Assembly (NCBI GenBank): GCA_900319355.1
Contig: ONOC01000008.1
Location: forward strand, 1-56,626
Reading direction: 5' to 3'
From: an uncultured Eubacteriales bacterium
GTDB lineage: Bacteria; Bacillota; Clostridia; Lachnospirales; Lachnospiraceae
Length of the DNA: 56,626 nt
Part shown: positions 8,912-17,265 of the stretch, piece by piece
Layout: each line of letters starts with the position of its first letter
Position numbering within the stretch: position 1 is the first letter of the stretch
The notes under the pieces: model-generated
Databases searched by the model: none
What the model saw: the letters and a program-made list of their open reading frames with translations, nothing else
Told to the model about the DNA's origin: nothing
Translations under genes and position numbers: made by a program

Positions 8912-9187
8912 GCAGGTGGAAAAACTGTGCATGATTTCTGCTTCAGAGAGGCAGCATATCATCTCAGAGAGTAATTAAGTTCAGATCTTTCGTCGTATAA
9001 AATCATCTATTGGTAAAATCAGCCAATTTGAATGTTAAAATATTGTCTATTATTGATCAGAATAAGATTGATAAATATTTGACATTCGTGGCGGCTGGTA
9101 GTAGAATAGCAATAGTTGTTAAAGAGAAAGGAAATCCAAGACAACTTCCTGTCACATTCCATTTTCAAATTACTAAGGAGGAACGAA
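8912..9187 (+). other. AT-rich control region upstream of thl
   Basis: No gene is seen. The stretch is clearly more AT-rich than its surroundings. It holds ATTGAT twice (9051-9056 and 9066-9071) just upstream of the thl -35 box, several A/T tracts, and a ~80-nt leader after the promoter that ends in AAGGAGG. I looked for a Rex operator (TTGTTAA-N4-TTAACAA): the half-site TTGTTAA occurs near 9117 without a second half. Confidence 0.45.
9079..9107 (+). promoter_or_regulatory. Strong sigma-A promoter of the butyrate operon
   Basis: Consensus TTGACA (9079-9084), exactly 17 bp, and TAGAAT (9102-9107). Transcription would start near 9114, about 74 nt before the thl ATG. This is one of the best promoters in the window and fits a highly expressed fermentation operon. 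Confidence 0.85.
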
Positions 9188-10381
9188 ATGGCTGATAAGA
9201 GAATTGTAATTGCCGGTGCATGCCGTACAGCGATCGGCAAAATGGGTGGAGAACTTTCCACTGTTCCGGTTGTTGATCTGGGCACGACAGTAATCAAGGA
9301 AGCACTGAAGAGATCCGGTGTTCCGGCTGACAAGGTAGATATGGTTTACATGGGCTGCGTACTTCAGGCAGGTCAGGGCCAGAACGTGGCACGTCAGTCT
9401 TCTGTATATGCGGGCATTCCGGTTGAGACTCCGGCGATGACACTGAATATCCTCTGCGGTTCCGGTCTGGCAGCTGTCAACATGGCAGCCAACATGATCC
9501 AGGCAGGCGAGTGCGAAATCGTAGTAGCCGGCGGTATGGAATCCATGTCCAAGGCACCTTACCTTGTACAGCAGGGACGTTACGGATATCGTATGGGCCA
9601 TGCAGCACTGGAAGATTCCATGATCCGTGATGCACTGACTGATGCATTCAACCAGTATCATATGGGCGTTACCGCTGAGAACGTAGCCGAGAAGTATCAT
9701 CTGACCCGTGAGGAGCTCGATGAGTTCGCTGCCAATTCCCAGCAGAAGGCATGCAAGGCTATCGAGAGCGGCCGCTTCAAAGATGAGATCGTTCCGGTAG
9801 AGGTTAAGGGCCGCAAGGGCAAGATCACAGTTGTTGATACCGATGAGGGACCTCGTCCGGGCACAACGGTTGAGACCCTTTCCAAGCTGAAACCCTGCTT
9901 CAAACAGGGCGGCGTTGTAACCGCAGGAAATGCTTCCGGAATCAACGACGGCGCTTCCGCTATGGTGGTTATGACTGAGGAGAAGGCTAAAGAGCTCGGT
10001 GTCAAGCCGATGGCTGTATGGGAAGCCGGCGCTCTCGGCGGCGTAGATCCGGCGATCATGGGCGTAGGACCGATCGTTGCTACGAGAAACCTTCTGAAGA
10101 AGACCGGCCTTGAGGTTAAGGACTTTGATCTGATCGAGGCTAACGAGGCATTCGCTACACAGTCCGTTGCTGTTGCCAAGGAACTCGGCTTCAACAAGGA
10201 CATCCTGAATGTTAACGGAGGTGCTATTGCTCTCGGACATCCGGTAGGATGCTCCGGCGCACGTATCCTTACCACTCTGATGTATGAGATGCAGAAGAGA
10301 GGATCTCACAGAGGACTTGCAACACTCTGCATCGGCGGCGGCATGGGCTGCGCTACATCCGTACTCCGCTATGAGGACTGA
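9188..10381 (+). CDS. thl: Acetyl-CoA C-acetyltransferase (thiolase)
   Basis: Condenses two acetyl-CoA to acetoacetyl-CoA, the first step towards butyrate. The 397-residue length is typical. Active-site residues are all present: nucleophile Cys90 in LNILCGSG, His351 in [11 protein letters not shown] and Cys381 in CIGGGMGC. The start at ATG 9188 follows AAGGAGG; the same frame is open further upstream without a sensible start. It is the first gene of the thl-crt-hbd-bcd-etfBA cluster. Codons are those of a highly expressed gene (many GTT, GCA, CGT, GGC). Confidence 0.96.
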   Translation: MADKRIVIAGACRTAIGKMGGELSTVPVVDLGTTVIKEALKRSGVPADKVDMVYMGCVLQAGQGQNVARQSSVYAGIPVETPAMTLNILCGSGLAAVNMAANMIQAGECEIVVAGGMESMSKAPYLVQQGRYGYRMGHAALEDSMIRDALTDAFNQYHMGVTAENVAEKYHLTREELDEFAANSQQKACKAIESGRFKDEIVPVEVKGRKGKITVVDTDEGPRPGTTVETLSKLKPCFKQGGVVTAGNASGINDGASAMVVMTEEKAKELGVKPMAVWEAGALGGVDPAIMGVGPIVATRNLLKKTGLEVKDFDLIEANEAFATQSVAVAKELGFNKDILNVNGGAIALGHPVGCSGARILTTLMYEMQKRGSHRGLATLCIGGGMGCATSVLRYED

Positions 10382-10452
10382 TCAGGATCCGTTTCGTATG
10401 AAATGAATCGGACAGCTGATCCGAAATCCTGAGATCTGAATCATGACCGGTT

Positions 10453-10486
10453 CGGGGCTGGCGGGCTGCATGGCAGCCGGGCCCCG
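10453..10486 (+). other. Intercistronic hairpin between thl and crt
   Basis: CGGGGC and GCCCCG arms around an inner GGCTGC-atg-GCAGCC stem, followed by GGCTTTGT. It may be a partial terminator or an mRNA-stability element that sets thiolase level apart from the later genes. It shares the 10-mer GGCGGGCTGC with the hairpin after crt. Confidence 0.5.
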
Positions 10487-10523
10487 GCTTTGTATCAAGC
10501 ATAAGCGGAAAGGATAATTGGCA

Positions 10524-11300
10524 ATGGGATTTGTTAAATATGAAACCGAAGGCGCTGTAGCGATCGCAACGATCGACCGCCCGAAGGCACTGAATGCACT
10601 GAACAGCGCAGTTCTGGATGATCTGAACGCAGTCATCGACGGCATTGATCTGAATGCCATCCGCTGCCTGATCATCACCGGCTCCGGTGAAAAGTCGTTC
10701 GTAGCCGGCGCAGATATCGCCGAGATGAGCGAACTTACCAAGGCCGGCGGCGAAGCTTTTTCAAAGAAGGGCAATGATCTGTTCCTGAAGATCGAGAAGC
10801 TTCCGATTCCTGTCATTGCGGCAGTCAACGGCTACGCGCTTGGCGGCGGATGCGAGCTCTCCATGGCATGCGATATCCGTCTTGCTTCTGAGAATGCCGT
10901 ATTCGGTCAGCCGGAAGCAGGCCTCGGCATTACACCGGGCTTCGGCGGTACGCAGAGACTGGCCCGTATCATCGGCATGGGCAGAGCGAAGGAGATTATT
11001 TACTCTACCAAGAATATCAAGGCTGACGAGGCTTACCGGGTTGGACTTGCCAATCACGTATATCCTGCGGACCAGCTGATGGATGAGGCAAAGAAGCTTG
11101 CAAACCGCATCGCGGGCAATGCACCGATCGCCGTTCGCCAGTGCAAGAAGGCAATCAATGAAGGCCTTCAGACAGACATCGATTCTGCAGTAGCACTGGA
11201 GGAGAAGTATTTCGGCGACTGCTTCGAGACACATGACCAGAAAGAGGGCATGGGCGCATTCCTTGAGAAGCGCAAAGAGAAACACTTCACCAATAACTGA
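10524..11300 (+). CDS. crt: 3-hydroxybutyryl-CoA dehydratase (crotonase)
   Basis: Removes water from 3-hydroxybutyryl-CoA to give crotonyl-CoA. The 258-residue enoyl-CoA hydratase/isomerase fold shows the oxyanion-hole segments SFVAGADIAEM and GYALGGGCELSMACD, and the catalytic pair Glu111 and Glu131 (in GQPEAGLG), 20 residues apart as in family enzymes. The ATG at 10524 is 10 nt after AAGGA; a TTG at 10518 is too close to it. Second gene of the butyrate operon. Confidence 0.95.
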   Translation: MGFVKYETEGAVAIATIDRPKALNALNSAVLDDLNAVIDGIDLNAIRCLIITGSGEKSFVAGADIAEMSELTKAGGEAFSKKGNDLFLKIEKLPIPVIAAVNGYALGGGCELSMACDIRLASENAVFGQPEAGLGITPGFGGTQRLARIIGMGRAKEIIYSTKNIKADEAYRVGLANHVYPADQLMDEAKKLANRIAGNAPIAVRQCKKAINEGLQTDIDSAVALEEKYFGDCFETHDQKEGMGAFLEKRKEKHFTNN

Positions 11301-11311
11301 TGACTGATGAT

Positions 11312-11345
11312 GGCGGGCTGCCGGTTTCCCGGGAGGCCTGCCTTT
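11312..11345 (+). other. Intercistronic hairpin between crt and hbd
   Basis: GGCGGGCTGCCGG pairs imperfectly with CCGGGAGGCCTGCC and is followed by TTTGTTG. It begins with the same GGCGGGCTGC as the hairpin after thl and has the same CTTTGT tail. Confidence 0.45.
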
Positions 11346-11380
11346 GTTGCGGCAACTATATAAATTAAGGAGGAAATGAC

Positions 11381-12222
11381 ATGAAAGTTGGTATTATCGG
11401 TGCCGGCACGATGGGATCCGGAATCGCACAGGCTTTTGCACAGTGTGACGCAGTTGAGAAAGTTTACCTCTGCGATATCAAGCAGGAGTTTGCTGACGGC
11501 GGATATGCAAAAATCAAAAAGCAGCTCGACAAGAGAGTAGCAAGAGGCAAGATGGAGCAGGCAGCTGCTGACCAGATCCTCGGCAAGATCCAGACAGGTC
11601 TGAACGCGATCTGCACAGACGCGGATCTGATCGGGACTGCTTCAGAGATCTGCAGGACAATATCGTAAAGAATCCGGACTGCATCTTCGCATCCAATACC
11701 TCTTCCCTGTCTATCACTGAGATCGGCAAGGGCCTTTCCAAGCCGATTGTCGGCATGCATTTCTTCAACCCGGCTCCTGTTATGAAGCTTGTTGAGGTTA
11801 TCGCCGGCATGAACACACCGAAGGAAACCGTTGAGAAGGTAAAGGAAATCTCCGTTGCCCTCGGCAAGACACCGGTACAGGTTAACGAGGCTGCCGGCTT
11901 CGTAGTTAACCGTATTCTTGTTCCGATGATCAATGAAGGCATCTGCGTATATGCTGCAGGCGTTTCTGATATCGAGGGAATCGATACCGCTATGAAGCTC
12001 GGATGCAATCATCCGATGGGACCGCTTGAACTCGGCGATTATATCGGCCTTGATATCGTTCTGGCTATCATGGATGTCATCTATAATGAGACCGGTGACT
12101 CCAAATACCGCGCATGCCCGCTTCTCCGCAAGATGGTTCGCGGCGGACATCTGGGCGTAAAGACCGGCATCGGCTTCTACGATTACAGGGACGGCAAGAA
12201 GGTTCCGACTGACAAGGAGTAA
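11381..12222 (+). pseudogene. hbd: 3-hydroxybutyryl-CoA dehydrogenase, reading frame broken by an internal deletion
   Basis: Normally reduces acetoacetyl-CoA to 3-hydroxybutyryl-CoA with NAD(P)H. The first frame runs from ATG 11381 (MKVGIIGAGTMGSGIAQAFA, the NAD-binding loop) and stops at 11668. From about 11641 a second frame carries the rest: FRDLQDNIVKNPDCIFASNTSS, GMHFFNPAPVMKLVEVI and the C-terminal domain to 12222. Between DADLI and FRDL the family has about 14 residues (VEAA and a helix); only 8 nt remain, so about 34 nt are missing. Adding 34 nt would restore a normal ~291-residue gene. Because the pathway needs this enzyme, an assembly or sequencing error is as likely as a real mutation. 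AGGAGG precedes the start. Confidence 0.9.
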
Positions 12223-12252
12223 GGTATCATTACATTTTAATGGAGGTTTATG

Positions 12253-13425
12253 ATGGATTTCACGTTAGATAAAAAACATGAAATGGCGAGATCTCTGTTC
12301 AGAGATTTCGCACAGAATGAAGTAAAGCCTCTGGCGCAGGAGATCGATGAGGAAGAGAGATTCCCGCGCGAGACGATCGAGAAGATGGCGAAGAACGGAT
12401 TCCTCGGAATCACGGTTCCGAGAGAGTACGGCGGCCAGGGCTGCGATGAGCTGACCTATGTTCTCTGCATGGAAGAGATCGCAAAGGTCTGCGGTACCAC
12501 AGCCGTAGCACTTTCCGCCCATACTTCCCTCTGCATTGATCCGATTATGTCATTCGGTACCGAAGAGCAGAAGCAGAAATACATCCCGAAGCTTGCTTCC
12601 GGCGAATATCTCGGCGCTTTCGGTCTGACAGAGCCCGGTGCAGGTACTGATGCGCAGGGACAGCAGACCAAGGCTGTACTTGATGAGAACACTCATGAAT
12701 GGGTTCTGAACGGTTCCAAGTGCTTCATCACCAATGGCTCCGAGGCTGATGTCTATATCATCATCGCTGTTACCGGCACCATTGAGAAGAGAGGCCGCAA
12801 GATGAAAGAGATCTCTGCTTTCATCGTGGAGAAGGGTACCCCGGGATTCACCTTCGGTACGAAGGAACATAAGATGGGTATCAGAGGATCCGCTACCTAT
12901 GAGCTGATCTTCCAGGACTGCCGCATTCCGGAAGGCAACCTGCTCGGACAGAAGGGCAAGGGCTTCAACATCGCCATGCATACACTGGACGGCGGACGTA
13001 TCGGTATCGCCACACAGGCACTTGGCCTTGCAGAAGGCGCACTGGATCTGACTGTTGCCTACACCAAGGAAAGAAAACAGTTCGGACGTTCCATCTCCCA
13101 GTTCCAGAATACACAGTTCAAGCTTGCTGATATGAAGGCACGCACCGATGCCGCTCAGCTCCTTGTATACAAGGCAGCCATGGCAAAGGATGCTGTCGGA
13201 TTTACACAGCAGTCCACCTACAGCGTTGAGGCGGCTGAGGCAAAGCTTTTCGCTGCTGAAACCGCAAGCGCCGTTACCTCCGAATGTGTACAGCTGCACG
13301 GCGGCTATGGCTACATCAGAGAGTATGACGTTGAGCGTATGATGCGTGATGCCAAGATCACAGAGATCTACGAAGGAACTTCTGAGGTTATGCGTATGGT
13401 CATCTCTGCCAGCATGCTTCGCTGA
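12253..13425 (+). CDS. bcd: Butyryl-CoA dehydrogenase
   Basis: FAD-dependent acyl-CoA dehydrogenase that reduces crotonyl-CoA to butyryl-CoA; with EtfAB it couples this to ferredoxin reduction by NADH (electron bifurcation, known for the clostridial family). 390 residues. Visible motifs: FGLTEPGAGTDAQG (FAD and substrate contact), CFITNGSEADVY, ERKQFGRSI, QLHGGYGYI and the catalytic base Glu in YEGTSE (about 374). Two adjacent ATGs (12250 and 12253) follow GGAGG; I prefer the second by spacing and family start. Confidence 0.96.
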   Translation: MDFTLDKKHEMARSLFRDFAQNEVKPLAQEIDEEERFPRETIEKMAKNGFLGITVPREYGGQGCDELTYVLCMEEIAKVCGTTAVALSAHTSLCIDPIMSFGTEEQKQKYIPKLASGEYLGAFGLTEPGAGTDAQGQQTKAVLDENTHEWVLNGSKCFITNGSEADVYIIIAVTGTIEKRGRKMKEISAFIVEKGTPGFTFGTKEHKMGIRGSATYELIFQDCRIPEGNLLGQKGKGFNIAMHTLDGGRIGIATQALGLAEGALDLTVAYTKERKQFGRSISQFQNTQFKLADMKARTDAAQLLVYKAAMAKDAVGFTQQSTYSVEAAEAKLFAAETASAVTSECVQLHGGYGYIREYDVERMMRDAKITEIYEGTSEVMRMVISASMLR

Positions 13426-13442
13426 TAAAGGAGGAAAAGACA

Positions 13443-14309
13443 GTGAGAATTATTGTTTGTGTAAAACAGGTGCCCGATACCGCGGGCGGTGTTAAATTCA
13501 AACCGGACGGAACGCTGGACCGGGCAGCCATGCTCGCCATCATGAACCCGGATGACAAGGCAGGCCTTGAGGCTGCTCTCCGTATCAAGGATCAGTATCC
13601 GGGAACAACCGTTGACGTACTGACCATGGGCCTTCCGAAAGCGGATGCCGTTCTCCGCGAGGCTATGGCCATGGGCGCTGATAAATCCTACCTGGTAACG
13701 GATCGTCCGCTGGGCGGCGCTGATACCTGGGCAACTTCTTCCACGATTGCTGCTGCTATCCGTGAGATGGGCGATTACGACATCATTTTCACCGGACGTC
13801 AGGCTATCGATGGAGATACCGCACAGGTCGGACCGCAGATCGCCGAGCATCTCGGCATCCCGGTTATCTCCTATGCACAGGATGTCAAGGTTGATCCGGA
13901 GAAGAAGACCGTTACGGTAGAGAGACAGTTTGATGATCGTTATCATGTACTTGAAGCCAAAATGCCGGTTCTGATCACCGCTCTTTCCGAGCTGAACAAT
14001 CCGCGTTACATGACCCCGAAGGGAATCTGGGATGCCATTGATGCTCCTGTTACGGATTCCAATGATGAGGATTATGCGGAGAAATACAAAGAAATCCTGG
14101 CATCTGACGGCAAGGGCGTCATCATCTGGCACCGCAAGGACATCCCGACACTGAAGGATGAGGATATGGGTCTCAATGGTTCCCCGACGAAGATTGCCAA
14201 GGCATCTGATAAGGTTCGCAAGGGCGCAGGAACCATCTACAAAGATCTGGATCCTGATCAGGGCGCAGAAACCATCTGCAAGGCTCTGGTTGATAAACAC
14301 TACATTTAA
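13443..14309 (+). CDS. etfB: Electron transfer flavoprotein subunit beta
   Basis: Beta subunit of the flavoprotein that passes electrons between NADH, ferredoxin and Bcd in the cytosol. 288 residues, slightly longer than classical EtfB because of a charged C-terminal tail. Starts with IIVCVKQVPDTAG, followed by NPDDKAGLEAALRIKD and the signature IFTGRQAIDGDTAQVGPQIAEHLG. GTG start at 13443 after AAAGGAGG. It lies 17 nt after bcd. Confidence 0.95.
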   Translation: MRIIVCVKQVPDTAGGVKFKPDGTLDRAAMLAIMNPDDKAGLEAALRIKDQYPGTTVDVLTMGLPKADAVLREAMAMGADKSYLVTDRPLGGADTWATSSTIAAAIREMGDYDIIFTGRQAIDGDTAQVGPQIAEHLGIPVISYAQDVKVDPEKKTVTVERQFDDRYHVLEAKMPVLITALSELNNPRYMTPKGIWDAIDAPVTDSNDEDYAEKYKEILASDGKGVIIWHRKDIPTLKDEDMGLNGSPTKIAKASDKVRKGAGTIYKDLDPDQGAETICKALVDKHYI

Positions 14310-14326
14310 CGGAGGCGGTGATTAGG

Positions 14327-15373
14327 ATGAGTTTAGAAGATTACAAAGGTGTATATATCTACGCACAGCAGGTAGACAACCACATTGACAACATTGCCTT
14401 CGAGCTTCTCGGAGAGGCAACAGAACTGGCAAAACCTCTCAATACACAGGTTACCGCTGTTCTCATCGGTTCCGGCGTTAAGGGACTGGCTGAAGAGCTC
14501 GGCTGGTACGGCGCTGACAGAGTCATCGTTGTAGATGATCCGGAACTGAAGGATTACAGAACTGAGCCTTACGCACAGGCACTTGCCGGTGTTATCAACG
14601 AGTATAAGCCGGAAATCATGCTGGTAGGTGCTACAGCCATCGGACGTGACCTCGGCCCGACCGTTTCAGCACGTGTTCATACCGGACTCACCGCTGACTG
14701 CACCAGCCTTGCCATCGGAGATTTCCCGCTTGAGCCGAAGCCGGGTGTAGAGCAGAAGCACAATCAGCTGCTCATGACCCGTCCTGCTTTCGGCGGCAAC
14801 ACCATCGCGACCATCGCCTGCCCGAACAACAGACCGCAGATGTCTACCGTTCGTCCCGGCGTTATGCAGAAGCTTGCTCCCGATAAGAGCCGCAAGCCTG
14901 AAGTGATCGAGTTCAACCCCGGCATCAAAGTGAACAATAAGTTCGTTGATATCAAAGAGGTTGTCAAGAAAGTTTCCGAGACCGTCGATATTCAGAAGGC
15001 AAAAATCCTCGTATCCGGCGGCCGTGGCGTAGGTTCTCCTGAGAACTTCAAGATCCTTGAGGATCTCGCAGCCGTTCTCGGCGGAGAAGTTTCCTGCTCA
15101 CGTGCCGTAGTCGACAGCGGATGGAAGCCGAAGGATCTTCAGGTAGGACAGACCGGCAAGACCGTACGTCCGAAGATCTATTTCGCTATCGGTATTTCCG
15201 GTGCCATCCAGCATGTAGCCGGCATGGAGGAATCTGATCTGATCATCGCCATCAACAAGGATGAGTCCGCTCCGATCTTTGATGTAGCGGATATCGGAAT
15301 TGTCGGCGATCTGAACAAGGTCGTTCCGAAACTGACTGAGGATATCAAAGCAGAACTGGCTAAGAAAGCCTGA
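14327..15373 (+). CDS. etfA: Electron transfer flavoprotein subunit alpha
   Basis: FAD-binding alpha subunit of EtfAB. 348 residues. The N-terminal domain starts YKGVYIYAQQVDNHID. The C-terminal FAD domain has GGRGVGSPENF, SRAVVDSGW, QVGQTGKTVRPKIYFAIGIS and GAIQHVAGM with NKDESAPIFDVADIGIVGD, all canonical. ATG 14327 is taken as the start (GGAGG 11 nt upstream); a GTG at 14318 is too close to that site. Last gene of the butyrate operon. Confidence 0.95.
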   Translation: MSLEDYKGVYIYAQQVDNHIDNIAFELLGEATELAKPLNTQVTAVLIGSGVKGLAEELGWYGADRVIVVDDPELKDYRTEPYAQALAGVINEYKPEIMLVGATAIGRDLGPTVSARVHTGLTADCTSLAIGDFPLEPKPGVEQKHNQLLMTRPAFGGNTIATIACPNNRPQMSTVRPGVMQKLAPDKSRKPEVIEFNPGIKVNNKFVDIKEVVKKVSETVDIQKAKILVSGGRGVGSPENFKILEDLAAVLGGEVSCSRAVVDSGWKPKDLQVGQTGKTVRPKIYFAIGISGAIQHVAGMEESDLIIAINKDESAPIFDVADIGIVGDLNKVVPKLTEDIKAELAKKA

Positions 15374-15394
15374 CTGAACAAATGAAATTTAAAA

Positions 15395-15411
15395 GGAAAT
15401 AGCTTATTTCC
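15395..15411 (+). other. Small stem-loop after etfA
   Basis: GGAAATA-gct-TATTTCC, 7 bp, without a U-tract. It may mark the end of the butyrate operon, but no standard terminator is seen before the ABC genes. Confidence 0.3.
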
Positions 15412-15501
15412 TGAAAGAAATGCTGAAAAGCAGAAGCCCTTCACGTCAAAGTGGTAATATGGTTCGGAAATGGCGAAATTACATATCTGAGGTTTTGAAA
15501 T

Positions 15502-17250
15502 ATGATAAAAAAATTGCTGGCTTACGTGAAGGAGTACAGGGCTTCGTCAATCATGACGCCCGTGATGATGATCGGTGAGGTACTCTGCGAGATGATCATT
15601 CCCGTCCTGATGGGACGCATCGTGGATCAGGGTGTCTACGGCGGGGATATGACTTATATTGTTCACACGGGACTGATCATGGTTGTTGTTGCGGTCATCG
15701 GTCTCGGGTTCGGCATCGGCGGCGGTGTCTTCGGGGCAAAGGCTTCCGCTGGATTTGCGAAAAATCTGCGCAAAGCGGAATATGACCAGATTCAGACGTT
15801 TTCCTTTGCCAATATCGACCGTTTTTCTCCGTCAAGTCTCGTGACGAGGCTGACAACGGATATTACCAATATTCAGAATGCCTATATGATGTCACTGAGA
15901 ATGGCGATCCGGGCGCCCATGTCGATGATCATTGCCATGATCATGTCGTTTCTGATTGACGCGAGACTTGCCAGTGTCTATCTCGTCGCGGTGATTTTTC
16001 TCGGTATCGTTCTGTTCTTCGTGATGAATACCGCCGGAAAGTATTTCCAGAAGGTGTTTGACAAATATGATGAGCTGAATGAGAGCGTACAGGAAAATGT
16101 CTCTGCGATCCGTGTGGTGAAGGCATATGTCCGTGAGGATCATGAGATCAGCAAGTTTACGAAAGCTGCTGCCAATATCTATCTGATGTTCGTCAGCGCG
16201 GAGAAGAAGATTGTCGGGATTATGCCTCTGATGCAGGGAGTTGTCTATGCCTGCATTCTTCTGATCAGCTGGTTCGGCGCTCATTTCATCATCGATGAGA
16301 CGCTGACAACAGGTTCTCTGATGAGTCTTCTTACTTATTGTATGAATATCCTCATGAGCCTGATGATGCTGGCCATGGTTTTTGTCATGATCACGATGTC
16401 AAATGCTTCGGCAAAGAGAATTCTGGAGGTCATTGATGCCAGAAGCACACTGACCAATCCTGAGAATCCCGTTATGGAGGTCCCTGACGGATCTGTCGAT
16501 TTTGAACATGTGGATTTTGCCTATGATGAAAAGGCGAAAGAGCCGGTGCTGAAGGACATCTGCCTGCACATTGATTCCGGAGAAAGTCTCGGCATCATCG
16601 GGAGCACAGGCTCCGCGAAAACGAGTCTGGTTCATCTGATTGACCGTCTGTACGATGTGACCTCCGGAACGGTGAAAGTGGGCGGCATCGATGTCAGGAA
16701 ATACGATCTTGATGTGCTGCGCCGGAGAGTTTCCATGGTGCTGCAGAAGAACGTTCTTTTCAGCGGAACCATTTATGACAACCTGAGATGGGGCGACAAA
16801 AATGCCACGGACGAGGCGTGCCGCGAGGCCTGCCGGATCGCCTGCGCGGATGAATTCATTAACCGTTTTCCGGATGGATACAACACATGGATAGAGCAGG
16901 GCGGGTCCAACGTCTCCGGCGGACAGAAACAGAGACTCTGCATTGCCAGGGCTATTCTCAGGAAACCGAAGATTCTGATTCTGGATGACAGCACGAGCGC
17001 CGTCGATACGGCGACGGACGCGAAGATCAGGAAAGCTTTCGCGGAGGAAATACCGGATACAACAAAAATCATCATTGCCCAGCGTATCTCCAGCGTGCAG
17101 CACTGCGACAGAATCCTCGTCATGGATGACGGCCGTGTCAACGGCGAGGGAACACATGAGGAACTGCTGAAGAATAACAGAATCTACCGTGAAGTATATG
17201 AGTCGCAGACCGGTGTCAACGCCGAGGCCGACTTTGATCAGAAAAACTGA
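15502..17250 (+). CDS. ABC exporter half-transporter, degenerate-site subunit
   Basis: 582 residues: six membrane helices (about 15-310) and a C-terminal ATP-binding domain. Walker A is GSTGSAKT (about 366-373) with Ala at the third glycine. The signature NVSGGQKQR is intact. Walker B ILILDD ends in Asp where the catalytic Glu is expected. These changes mark the subunit that supplies the non-hydrolysing site in heterodimeric exporters such as BmrCD and TM287/288. Cargo unknown; lipid or drug export are family possibilities. The next gene is its partner, 15 nt away. Confidence 0.92.
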   Translation: MIKKLLAYVKEYRASSIMTPVMMIGEVLCEMIIPVLMGRIVDQGVYGGDMTYIVHTGLIMVVVAVIGLGFGIGGGVFGAKASAGFAKNLRKAEYDQIQTFSFANIDRFSPSSLVTRLTTDITNIQNAYMMSLRMAIRAPMSMIIAMIMSFLIDARLASVYLVAVIFLGIVLFFVMNTAGKYFQKVFDKYDELNESVQENVSAIRVVKAYVREDHEISKFTKAAANIYLMFVSAEKKIVGIMPLMQGVVYACILLISWFGAHFIIDETLTTGSLMSLLTYCMNILMSLMMLAMVFVMITMSNASAKRILEVIDARSTLTNPENPVMEVPDGSVDFEHVDFAYDEKAKEPVLKDICLHIDSGESLGIIGSTGSAKTSLVHLIDRLYDVTSGTVKVGGIDVRKYDLDVLRRRVSMVLQKNVLFSGTIYDNLRWGDKNATDEACREACRIACADEFINRFPDGYNTWIEQGGSNVSGGQKQRLCIARAILRKPKILILDDSTSAVDTATDAKIRKAFAEEIPDTTKIIIAQRISSVQHCDRILVMDDGRVNGEGTHEELLKNNRIYREVYESQTGVNAEADFDQKN

Positions 17251-17265
17251 AAAGGAGGTGAAACC

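Noticed and set aside
9100..9140. Rex operator at the thl promoter
   Set aside because: Only one half-site (TTGTTAA) is found; the second half does not match.
11381..12222. Programmed ribosomal frameshift in hbd
   Set aside because: There is no slippery sequence, and family comparison shows missing codons, so shifting frame would not restore the protein.
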